Shown piece after piece: positions 40,501 through 51,067 of a stretch of DNA of 64,000 nucleotides; positions within the stretch are counted from its first letter, which is position 1; each line of letters opens with the position of its first letter. The stretch lies in contig JXTB01000168.1 of the NCBI GenBank assembly GCA_002914805.1, positions 564,829-628,828 on the forward strand, read 5' to 3'. The DNA is from Parasponia andersonii. Taxonomy: Eukaryota > Streptophyta > Magnoliopsida > Rosales > Cannabaceae. The notes below the pieces were generated by a model. That model made no database searches, had not been told where the DNA came from, and worked only from the letters and a program-made list of their open reading frames with translations. The position numbers and the translations under genes were made by a program.

Positions 40501-42504
40501 AGTCAACCTAAAGCCCAGTCCTTGTTCTCTAGCTTGTACATGAAATTCAATCAAAGCTAGGTGCCTAAAAAATAAGACGTGGAGAACATCAACTAGTGAA
40601 AAGAGAAAAAGGCACAACCAACAAGCTTTGCCAAAAGGTCACTTGCAAAAGAGAATGACAACAGTATTAAGTGCGTATTCTTCCAAATCTAACTCAAATA
40701 CATGTTATTGCGTAATCACAAATATCTTTTAACGCAAAAATATTTATTGAATTTTGAGTCGTTAGAACCAATCAGCAATTCCTTCTATTATACGAGTTTC
40801 TGTGTGCATGAATATGTGAGCACGTGCCTTTGCATGTCTGCAAAAACCACTCCCCAATACGAAGGCCCAAAAAGTATACAGCAGAACTTAGTACCAGTTT
40901 TCAATGTAAGTCGTCATTACCTTCTCAACATAACTTCGAACCATGGTTTCAATATCTTGAACGATACTCTCGGGCTGTCCCTCTGAATAACATTAGCATC
41001 TTTGTCATTGCAGAACTTGTAATAAAAATGCAGAATAGGAATTTTATAATTAAACCATAAACCAAAAAACATACCAACAGCGACTTTTGTTAAACCAGGT
41101 AAATCAATCAGAGTTAAGTTGACAACTGCCACATGAATAAAACCAAAAATTAGTGTAAGAAAGAAGAGATTCCATTGACTGGAAATAAAAATAAAAAGCC
41201 ACCATTGCTCTACCATATTCCAAGAAGGATATCATAGAGAAACCAAATTTGAGGGAAACAAGTAGGAAAACCTAACTTGGATGTCATAAATAAGAAACAT
41301 AAAGGAAGAAGAAGAAAAACAAACCATGAGGGGAGTAGATACTGAGATGGATGGGAACAGGAGAAATTTGTTTTGACCTCCCTGTCATTCTATCAGTTTC
41401 ATCCTGAATTTCCTTGCGAACCATAGCTGCAGAAACAGAGGAATGGAGGATAATTCAAGCAAGTGCTATCTCAATTATATACACTACTAATTACTATTGG
41501 AAGAAAAACGAACTAGAGGATGCTTCAAAATTCTAATCTTAATCAACAGACCTGGAGCATAAATCTCAAAGGAAATGAAGAAAATCCAAATGAAATTTGG
41601 ATTTTCTGTCCAGTTATAGAGTATATTATAAAACATTTCTAGGGAAGGAAAATTTGTACCAGCTAGAGATCCAATCATATAACTTCCAGAACCCCTTTAC
41701 ACGTAAGTTGTAACATGTCGTTTAATTAGGAACGGAAATAGAATGAAAAATGGACAAGTCTATCAAACTAAAGTAAAAAGTGAAATCATTTATATCTATC
41801 TAATGGTCAATAATTGAATTCTCAACGAACATTAGTAAATATCAAGTTTACACTGATCACACAACTTAAACTGGAGACAGTCATTGCAAATTTGTCTGAA
41901 AGACCAAGTTGGATTAACATATACTAATATACGAGTTAACAGCTAAAGTACACAGAACATAAACTGGACCACCACTCATTACCAGAGAACATTAATAGAG
42001 AACCTCCTCTAGTGCTAAACGTTGTGTGTTTTGGTAAACATATCATGTTAAAACTAAAACCGAATAACCAATATTTCCTCCTGCATTCAAAGTTACAAAC
42101 CTTTATTACCCAGCTATAATCATCTAGAGTTGGCCATGCTCTCACCAAAACCAATGAACAACAATGTAAAAATGAATGTGCAAATAGATCATATAAGTGA
42201 AAATGAAGTTAGACGTTATATACCAAAATCCGTGAATCTCCGCTTGGGGAGGTGAGTAAACTCGGCGTATTCCTGATCTCCATCCTCAGTCTTGTAAAGC
42301 TGCAAGACCAGAGGACGCCTGGTCACGATCCCTGAAAATTATGCAAAACAAATTCTATTAGATGGGAAACAAATAGAAGTTATTCAAACAATAGAAGAAA
42401 GCTTTGTTTTGTATAACCTGATCCTCTGGGTAGAAAATCCCGTCCAACAATGCTCTCCAACACTGAAGACTTCCCCGAACTCTGTTATCAATTTCGAACG
42501 AACC

Positions 42505-42535
<31 letters not shown>

Positions 42536-43138
42536 AAGATAATAAAATCAGAATTAACTAGTCATTCTTGATGAAAGTCTTACATATAAATATGTGAATA
42601 CACATACATAATATCACATAAACAAACATATATTAACCCAAACTTGCGGAACCCCTTAAATTCAATTAATCACCACAAAACCCCATATCTCTGTTTTTTT
42701 AATTAAAAAGAAAAAAATAAAATAAAAGCATTTCTATTCTCTAAAACCCTCCTCATCCAACTATCCAACTTGAGACCCTAAAAAATTAAAAATTCACAAC
42801 GGAAACCAGCAGCACCACCATCTCTATTGTCGACAAACCGAGAATCCAAATGGAGAAAACCCATAAATTCAATCCACCAGTAGAAAATTCCAGAATCCCA
42901 GTTCGGTTCTTCAAAACCCTCCTCATCTTGAGGATATTGTAGACAGAAGTGAAAAGAAAGAAGATGGGAAAAGAGAGGAGAGGAGAGGAGGAACCTGGCC
43001 ACCGACAACGGCGACAGAAGGGAGAGCTTCCCAGAGAGAAGAGAAGGAGTTATTATCAGCACCGCCATAGTCGCCGAGCGCCGTACACGCCCTCTGAATC
43101 CGGTTCACCAAACCGATCAAACTCTCCATAGTCGCCAT
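37559..43138 (-). CDS. DRP1A: Dynamin-related protein, DRP1 subfamily (DRP1A-like)
   Basis: Fifteen coding exons: 43138-42995, 42481-42418, 42331-42224, 41426-41325, 41125-41075, 40982-40921, 40142-40052, 39948-39884, 39526-39332, 39232-39113, 39012-38942, 38745-38520, 38431-38381, 38242-37871, 37687-37559; 1851 nt, 616 residues. A large GTPase that self-assembles on membranes; plant DRP1 proteins act in cell-plate formation and clathrin-mediated endocytosis. Motifs: P-loop GGQSSGKS (46-53, split by intron 1), DLPG (147-150), TKLD (216-219), NRSQ (247-250). The middle domain includes [16 protein letters not shown], and the C-terminal GED region ends [11 protein letters not shown]. No PH or proline-rich domain, as expected for DRP1. 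The start [17 protein letters not shown] is the family start; an in-frame ATG three codons upstream (43147) was not preferred. Intron 1 has an unusual G tract at its 3' end. Confidence 0.95.
42503..42537 (-). repeat. T12G23 tract next to a 3' splice site
   Basis: In sense orientation of the dynamin gene: 12 T, then 23 G, then about 21 nt to the exon 2 acceptor (AACAG at 42482-42486). Homopolymer length may be affected by sequencing. Confidence 0.9.
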
Positions 43139-43802
43139 CTCAAACAAGCAAACCGTAGCTTAGAAAGAATTCTCTTCTCTTCCAGAAGATGATGAAGAAG
43201 ATGAAGAAGCTTGACTGGATTGGCTTGGAGAAGACGCTAATGGAAGAAGCTGTAGAGGAAGGAGCGTCGTTAAGCAATAGTGTGGATAGGGGTAGAATTG
43301 GAAACCAAAAAATAAAAAAAAAAAAAAATTGGTTTTCAGACAAAGCAAGCAGGAGCAACAAGAGCAGAGCAGAGGAGCAAAGATATAGTGTGGCGGAGGC
43401 CCACCGCACCGTTGGGAATGTCTTGACTGACCCGAACCGAACCAAAACCAAAGGAAATGGGTTGATGACGCGTTTCAAGTTTTGAATTTTGAAATTTCTT
43501 GTATGACCCACACAGCCACACGGCGTGGGTCCCACTTTTAAGGCGTTTTGTTGGAAGTGGAACCTTTGGCGGCGGTCCGGTCCATTTTTATTTTACCCTA
43601 AATAATATTATAATAATAAGGGTAGACCGCTTCCCCGCTGGCCGGTTTTTTCTATTTTTAGACAAATAAATGCGATTCTTTCTAGAAAGCTTCTTTCCTT
43701 GATTCAAAATTAAATTGACTTGCATGCCCCTAAATTTATCGTCATTTGACAATTTAGTACCTAAACTCTTTTTCTTGGTTATTAAGTACTTAACTTTACC
43801 AT

Positions 43803-43870
43803 CCAATGCGGAAGCTCGGTTAGTAAAAAGACCAAAGTCACGGATTCAAACTTTGATAGGGTAAGTTTTT
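43803..43870 (+). mobile_element. Possible tRNA-derived SINE remnant
   Basis: AAGCTCGGTTAGTAAAAAG (box A-like) and CACGGATTCAAACTTTG (box B-like) lie about 30 nt apart, the tRNA spacing. The body downstream to about 44030 may belong to it. No flanking duplication was found. Confidence 0.3.
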
Positions 43871-44644
43871 TAAGAAAAACTTTTTTTCTACCTTTAACTC
43901 CTCAAGGTTCTTAAGAGGCACGCTTACGTGGCCCACTCTGTTGTACGGTCTACGTTAATTATCTTATCGGCTTAACTGACGCGCTCTATCGTCTGATGAG
44001 TTCAAACCTAAATATAGGGTCTTCAGCGAATATTTCAATAAATGTAGTTTAATGTTGCCAAGGTCACGTCCTAATAGGGGGATGTTACCCCTAGCCCCCT
44101 CCCCCTCTACAGCATATTTATTACCCAAAAAAATTATTTAAATTTACCAATTAGTTACAATCTCTTTCCAACTAGTAACATCTATTAAATTATGGATGGA
44201 GATCACATGAGCATGCACATGATGGTTTTTTTTAAGGGCGGTCATAGAAAGTTTGAAACTTACAATGCATTAAAGGAGAATACATTTAGGTTATTTTAGC
44301 CTTTGAGCTCATATAGGTTTATTATTATAGTCCAGGCGAAGAACATGAGAGAAGTGTGGAAGATGAAGGGAAAGACGCATTTGTTTTTTTCTTCTTTTTT
44401 TTACTGTTCTTTTTAGAATTTTTAATATTTATTTATTTTAATTACTAATCTATTTAAAAACATATTAAATATATAGTATAAATTCTGATGGGGTATTTTT
44501 GAAAATTCAATGATTAAAATTAGTGAAAGGTATGAATTTGTAACACTTTTAAAATGTGAGGAATAATGTTAATAATAATCAAAATACAAAATACAAATTA
44601 AACAAACTATCAAAATGTAGGGTATAAAAATATAATTAACTCAA

Positions 44645-45185
44645 GAGATAATAACAAAATTATCCCCTGAGTTTTGATGAAATCCTCAATATATCCTTCA
44701 GTTTTTATAAATTACAAACATATCTCCTCTGATTCGCAAATTAATACGGATTTAATCCTTATAGTTTATTATGTCAATTTTAACAAACAAAATATCAAAA
44801 TTATCCTCTATCTAAACTTGTAACAAACAAATTTTGGTAAAATGTCAAAGATACCATTACCTAAATACAATTAAATACCTAAAAAAATAAAAAAGTTTCC
44901 TTAAAGAAATTATATAATATTTTTCTTCACGAAATCTTCTTATTCTTAGTCATTTTTCTCTTTTATCCACCACTATTTATTGTTCTTTAAGTAATATTTA
45001 TTTTGTTACAAGTTTAGAGAGAAAATAATTTTGATATTTTATTTGTTAATTTTGACCTAATAAGCTATAGAGGTGAAATTTGTATTGATTTACAAATCAG
45101 AGGGGATATTTTTGTAATTAATAAAAACTAAAAGAATATATTGAGCATTTCATTAAAATATAAAGGATAGTTTTGTTATTATCCC
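44645..45185. mobile_element. Mutator-like MITE with long inverted repeats
   Basis: The ends are GAGATAATAACAAAATTATC and, reverse-complemented from the right, GGGATAATAACAAAACTATC. The inverted repeat continues for roughly 180 bp on each side (for example CAATATATCCTTCAGTTTTT left, AACTAAAAGAATATATTGAG right). Flanking 9-bp sequences TTAACTCAA (44636-44644) and TTGACTCAA (45186-45194) differ at one base. A 9-bp duplication with long terminal inverted repeats is characteristic of Mutator-like elements. No coding sequence inside. Confidence 0.8.
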
Positions 45186-46067
45186 TTGACTCAAAATAAA
45201 ATAGAAAGACAAGCAATATTTACATGGTTCAAAAAATCCTATCCCACATGTCATGCCCAAACTTTTTTTTTCCCCCCTTTTTAGGAGAAATAATTCCTTT
45301 TATTAATTTAGATTGCCAAGAACAAACAAAAGATAATAATTAAACTAGTGCACATCACTGAATAAACAACAAACCTTATTTACCAATAAGTGAGTCACAT
45401 TATTTCCATTAAAATAAATAAAATGCCAGGAACCACAATTGTACAAATTAAGTTAGGACTTCATATTAAAACGTATCTTAAAAACTTTTGGTATAACAAT
45501 ACTTAATTTCAAATAATTTATGATAAAACCTTTTATTTGCATGCAAATTATGCCATGTTGAGGTCATAGTTTAACTCTCTAATAAACATAGGAGTTCCAC
45601 ATAAAATGCAACTTGCAGGAAGTGACACTTATTTTGTTTTTTTTTTGTATATAGTTATAAATTTTTACTTATCTCGTACTAAGAATAGAAGCTGATAGTG
45701 GGATAGTGGAAAGGGTTAATCTCTCGTACTAATAGTATGCTAATTACTTCTTATGAATTATTTTTATTTAGAATGCTCATTCACATAAACCATGCTCATA
45801 ATTCTACCAAACTTGCTGTTATCACATATAATGACTGACGAGCACATAATCCATTAAAGGAATTTAGTCGTTATTAATTAGTTTTGAAATAAATTTGAAC
45901 GATGAAATGAGAACATGTTAGATAATTCTTTAGCGGAAAAAATTAGCACACGTATCATAAAAATTAGTCCATTTTGCTTCTAAATGGTGTCACTTTATTT
46001 TGAGAAATATTTGGACAGAAATTCCCCTGTATTAAAGATATTTTGACATCGTTTTAAATTATGATTA

Positions 46068-46715
46068 TTAACCTATAACAAGAATTGACATAGCAATCCC
46101 CACATATGCACAATATGACACAGTACAAGGAAAACACGGCAAACTATATCTTTTATCGAATTTTACATATTTTCCACAACCTTTATAACCACTCCAGCAA
46201 CTTAAACATCTGAAAAACAAAAAAGAAAAGAAAAATAATGTGATGAAATTTCTTAAAATAAGAAAAACAACATAAAAATCCACTTAAAATTCAAAACCAA
46301 CAAAATAATCAAAACTAGCTTAATCTAGGCTAATTTTAGTTCATTAGCAGCACAGTCATTAAAACTCACTTCTCAAACATGGAACAACCATTGAAAAAAA
46401 AACATCAAGTATAATAATACCACAACAACATGATTTTTCCACTCATAATAATCGACTAGAAATAGTAATAAAACAAAATTTTCCTTTAAGGGCTCTAAAA
46501 CCTTGCTGCGAGCCTTGATTTCTAAGTTCTCTTTTTCTCTAATACATTTCTCATAGCCTAAAAGTGGATCTTAGAACCTGACTATAGGCATATATCTCTA
46601 AATCAATAAAGAATTTAAGTTCATGAAGATAGATATAGGAGGCACTTCACTTACCTTGAGTCTTTCCCTTGGTTACTAGTGTGTTTGTATGGATGGCACC
46701 GCTAACTTTTATAGT
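46068..46715 (-). other. Candidate short transcription unit, function unknown
   Basis: On the minus strand a TATAAAA (46706-46712) is followed about 50 nt later by an excellent donor ACTCAAG|GTAAGTG (near 46655). A strong acceptor TTTGTTTTTCAG lies at about 46211, before a cysteine-rich open frame (CLSCWSGYKGCGKYVKF and YSLPCFPCTVSYCAYVG) ending at 46068. Another open stretch (46571-46376, including EKCIREKENLEIKARSK) lies between. No ATG in a continuous frame links them, so this could be a non-coding RNA, a decayed gene or chance. Confidence 0.25.
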
Positions 46716-46967
46716 ACTAGTAACTTGACAAAAAGTATATAGAAGCTAAGAGAGACCTTTACTATGGTTCTGCTGATGGAGGAGTGAATAAGGTTAGTGG
46801 AGTTCGACTAGACAGGAAAGCGTGAAGAGATGAGGAGAGACAAAAATAGGCTGTCGAGGCAAAATAGTTGGCTTATTCTCATTTCTCTTTCGTTCTTTTT
46901 ATGTGTCGGCCCAGTAATGAAGTTGCAGCAAGATCATTACTTTCCTAATACGGCCACAAGCCACCCA

Positions 46968-47041
46968 GTTAGCATACCTCAAGCTAATCTCCGATAGAAA
47001 CTAAGTTAGCATACCTCAAACTAATCTCCAATAGAAACTAA
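46968..47041. repeat. 37-bp tandem duplication
   Basis: Copies 46968-47004 and 47005-47041, each GTTAGCATACCTCAA followed by CTAATCTCC-ATAGAAACT, with two differences. Confidence 0.95.
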
Positions 47042-47107
47042 AAGTGATAGTAAGCACGCGCTACTTAGATCGAAGCCAATAAATTTGAATACTAAGACTC
47101 CCTTAAA

Positions 47108-47235
47108 CTTTATTTTTTTTAAGTGGAATTTAACTAATGATCTTTATTTATTACAAATTAAAAAATACTTACTGCTATCCAATCTCCACCTTACCCGATC
47201 AGGGATAATAGACTTTCACATCTACCCATTATGTG
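47108..47235 (-). mobile_element. Decayed copy of the same SINE family
   Basis: On the minus strand GGTGGAGATTGGATA, then ATCATTAGTTAA and TTCCACTT before an A-rich tail match, in order, the body of the SINE at 31794-31940 (GTGGGGATTGGATATTAGG, GTCATTAGTTAAGTCCCACTT, poly-A). The tRNA-related head is badly diverged and no target duplication is seen. Confidence 0.6.
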
Positions 47236-47394
47236 ACTCGAATATAATACTAAGATTTTAGATAATGAATGCTCTTACCACAAACCCTCGTCAAAACTCC
47301 CTTGAACCTTGTTCTAGATTAAAACAAGAAATTAAAACCCAAATACCTAACAACACATTCAATCTAAAGAAACCACCGGTCTAAGACGATTTCG

Positions 47395-47480
47395 CTTTTT
47401 AGTTTTTGTTAAGAAATGACACTAAAAATTGACAATACTTTTTAGTTTTTGTTAAGAAATGACACTAAAAATTGACAATA
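47395..47480. repeat. 43-bp tandem duplication
   Basis: Copies 47395-47437 and 47438-47480, apparently identical (CTTTTTAGTTTTTGTTAAGA at the start, ATTGACAATA at the end). Confidence 0.95.
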
Positions 47481-48072
47481 ATGATCAAGACGACCCTTTC
47501 TGGCTTTCATCATTAAATAATAAGCGTGTTTTCAGTAATTTTACTGTTATTCCTTTACACATCTTTTATATTTTTTTGCTTGAAATTCCTTTAGCACTTC
47601 CTTATTGGATCAGAATAAAAGATGATACTGTCAGATACGCATTCAACGATACAAGATACGACCAACTTTAACCAGCAGCATACAATGACACAACCAAAAG
47701 CAGTGACCCGTTGGGTGTTGGCCCCTATCCTCTTATGTCGCATCCTAAACGAACGTCTAGATCAAAACGCTGTCTCGCAACGTACATGGATAATCTAATT
47801 TAAAAAACTGAATCAAAGCTGAATTCACCAGTGAACGAGTACGAGTTCTGATCATAATACTAGTAAAGAAAACGAACATTAAGATCCACAACATTGTGCA
47901 ACTACAATAGTATCTAATAACCACTAACAGAACTAAGGCATACATAGTTGCCACATGAAATAACCGAAACTGCAGTCATGAAAATGGGATATTACAACAC
48001 AATAACTTTCTTCTGCCATTACGACACATTAACAAGGAGGCCTATTGTGAAAAGAGTCCGGGGAAAGATTAT

Positions 48073-51067
48073 TCATTCTTCTGCTTGAGGAGAGCGAGAG
48101 CGACTGCAGTATTATGAGGTAAAAATAAATGATCAAATAGCCCAGACCTAAAGTAATTTACACCAAAAACAATGCTTATACTTCAGAAAGTTATGAGTTA
48201 AGAAATAAGACTTGAGAGTTAAGAAATAAGATGCTACAAACCTGCGATACCTCTCATTTATTGGGCTTTCAGGTCCACCGTAATTAGGACTGTCTCTAGG
48301 TTCGGGTACAGACTTGGGGCTTGACCCACGGCCATTCTCCACATTAGCCCTCTCCATTTCAAAAGGAGAGCGACTGCGGCCACGGCCATTTTCAGTATTA
48401 CCCCTTTTCCTCTTATAGGGACTATCACTAGGGCCACGACCATTTTCAGAGCTAGCCCTCTCCCTTTCATACGGACTATGACTAGGGCCACGACCATGAT
48501 CAGCACTCACCTTGTCTCTTCGCTGGGGACTATGGCTGGGGCCACGGCCATGATCAGGGCCTACCCTCTCCCTCTTATAAGGACTTGGGCTGCGGCCACG
48601 GCCATAATCAGGGCTCCCCCTCTCTTTCCTACCGGGGCTTGGGCTGCGACCACGGCCATAATCAGGACTACCCCTCTCCTTCCTGTATGCACTGGGGCTG
48701 GCACCACGACCATAATCAGGGCTGCCTCTCTCTCTTCGATAGGGACTTGGGGAACGTCTCTTGTCACGACCTCTATCCGGTGACCTATCTCGACTTCTAT
48801 CAGGGCTATATCCATCTCTCCTTTCATCATCATCCCGTACTGCATATTCTACTGAAATAACTCTATCCATCAACTTGCTGCATGTAAATATAGACACAAA
48901 TTGTTCAAACAAACTAACAGTAACATCAACTATTTATCTTAAAAGACATACAAATACAAATATATATATATATGGCCAAAAGGCCCAAAACTTTGACTTG
49001 AATTTTCAGATCATTATATTTGCATCACAACTAGCCAGAAGGCATTCTCCCTCCATTTTTAAGGCCGAATGAAATGTTTCTGCACAAACTTAACTAAAAC
49101 AACGACAAAAATATCCACCTCATGTTTGTAGCATCTAATGCTTTGGTAGCATCCTCCAGTGATTCGTACTGAACAAAGGCAAAGTTCCTTCTAATCCTTA
49201 CACTAACTATCTTCCCATATGCATCAAAATGCCTCTCCAGATCCCTAGTCCGAGTGTGATAAGGATCAAAATTTATAACAAATAAGGTCTTTGATGGTTT
49301 TGTATTAGTTGATGATCTCCTGGAACCTCCAGGCCTTCTAATGCCACGCTCATGCTGAAATAAAGAAATAAAAAGGCTTAAGTTTCTTTGTGCACTAGTC
49401 AGACAAACAAGAAAATAAAAAGAGGATTAATCTATGTAAATTTACCATAGTCAACATAGTACATATATAAATATATATATCACCTTTGTCCATTCTACAC
49501 GAAGCCTTCGTCCCTTTCGACCAAATTCTCTCCGATCAAGGCCCCGAATGGCATCCTCTCCATCTCTCTCATCTTCCATGTAAATGAAGGCAAATCCTGT
49601 ACGAAACCAGCAAAGCAAAAAAAAAAATCCAAATTAACTCACTTTTCATGCGTTCAAGAGAAAAAAAAGGAAGGTAAGATTTCTCCGAGAAATCTTAGCT
49701 AAGACGCGAATTCTCCCTTCAGCAACTTACAAACCGCCTAAGATTCTATCCTATAACAAAAAGTTTGGCAACCTCTAGGAAATCTTAAACCAAGTGACCA
49801 GTAAATTAACAACAGACCTTGAGTCATGAACTAAGTGGTGTCAAGGAAGAATAATCCAAAGTGGATGTCTCATTGTGGGTCAGTGAAAAGAATGTGCCTT
49901 CTCCATCAGTTTGTTGCCTCTGCAGTGAGATTGGCAATGTTTCAACTTGAAACATGTCTGAAATTGAAGGTTGGGTCGTGAGGAATGAAAGTCAATGGTG
50001 TCTGTGGAAAATGTGGGATGGTAGTGCCATTGCAGATCAGAGTGACTCTTCTTGAAACAACAAGAAGAAGCTTGTCATAGGCAAGTAACGGAGTTCTGAA
50101 GAGCCCATCCATTAGCCCAGAAGAGAATGGATATCCCAAGATAATCCTGCGTCAAAGAAAATGTTGAATATGGGGGGTTTATGCTTCAAAAAAACATTTT
50201 TTTTTTTTTTCATATACATCCTGAACCCCCGGCAGAACTCAACAAAGAGAATAAGGTTGCATCTCAGACAGATTCTAGAGGATTTCAGGTCGTCGGACCA
50301 CCACTGAAGACGAAGCAGCCTCATTTCCAGATGTCGATTTGCCCAGCTGAATTGCCTTGCAGAGGACCCAGTTGCTCCATCTCGTGATGTGTAAAATACT
50401 CTATTTTTTTACCTAATTTTATTTATGAAATTAATATGTTTAACATGTATTTCCACATACTACATCACTACTGCTTAATCGTACATATATGTAATATTCA
50501 CTAATATCAGTGTTGCCCGCTCACAAAGAATACCTTGAAAATAAAATCATGGGAAATATAAAAATCGTGGTATTCATCTCTTAACTCTCAAAAACATGCT
50601 TTTGAGAGCACCTCAATATCCAAACCATCACAACCTGCATTATCTTACCTTGCCCACACTAATACAAGAAGCTGAAGCCGTATTAAATGCCAATTCGCAG
50701 TGGCTGGTATCACAACGATTTTAATCATCTATTACTTAGGCATGAAGCACACAAGTTCCAATTTCTGAAAGCATGGAGAATGGTCTCAAATTTATCTAAG
50801 ACAAATCAATAAATCAGCTTCAACCCTCGAATTTCATAGCATTTTGATAGCTACCGTGCAGATTTCATCTCTTCATTAAAGCCAAAACTATGATCCAAAA
50901 TCACGCAATACATGGATATTACAATCGAAATTAAAAGATACAAACCAGTTAGAGAACTCACCAGACTTCATATCCACCCGATCAACCTTCCCATATCTTC
51001 CAAAAAGCCGTTCCAGATCAGACTGGCGAGCATCATACTCGAAGTTTCCACAGAAAATAGGCCTCAT
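48073..51067 (-). CDS. SR splicing factor, RS subfamily (RS31/RS40/RS41 type)
   Basis: Five coding exons: 51067-50962, 49596-49484, 49354-49119, 48877-48242, 48103-48073; 1122 nt, 373 residues. Two RRMs: the first (about 1-72) starts [20 protein letters not shown] and includes RNP1-like SGFAFIYM; the second (about 96-165) includes [20 protein letters not shown] and [20 protein letters not shown]. An RS domain (from about 167) carries eight 18-residue repeats and ends [10 protein letters not shown]. This architecture is specific to the plant RS subfamily, which binds pre-mRNA and helps choose splice sites in the nucleus. Exon 1 begins at an acceptor (CAG|GTAAAATG), so a 5' UTR intron precedes it; the UTR exon with CT repeats and a GTAAGA donor is near 52332-52430. 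Intron 1 is long (1365 nt), where this family is known to use premature-stop alternative exons for autoregulation. Confidence 0.93.
48307..48738 (-). repeat. Coding minisatellite: eight 54-bp units in the RS domain
   Basis: Residues 199-342 form eight 18-residue units, for example [18 protein letters not shown]. The first three are nearly identical, and the later ones drift to DHGRG and then ENGRG. The repeat is in frame throughout. Confidence 0.92.

Larger units (their letters stand above)
43139..48072. other. Repeat-rich intergenic region
   Basis: Separates the dynamin gene promoter from the 3' end of the SR protein gene. It contains a tRNA-like SINE remnant (about 43803-43870), a MITE (44645-45185), a candidate short transcription unit (about 46068-46715), two tandem duplications (46968-47041, 47395-47480) and a decayed SINE copy (about 47108-47235). 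No confident protein gene. Confidence 0.6.

Noticed and set aside
43980-44025. CTGATGAG followed by CTAAA, reminiscent of a hammerhead ribozyme core
   Set aside because: The conserved GAAA and a pairing stem II are absent, so the match is most likely chance.
48478-48860. Several plus-strand open frames over the SR protein RS domain
   Set aside because: Antisense shadows of the repetitive RS-coding exon; their repeats follow from the sense repeats.
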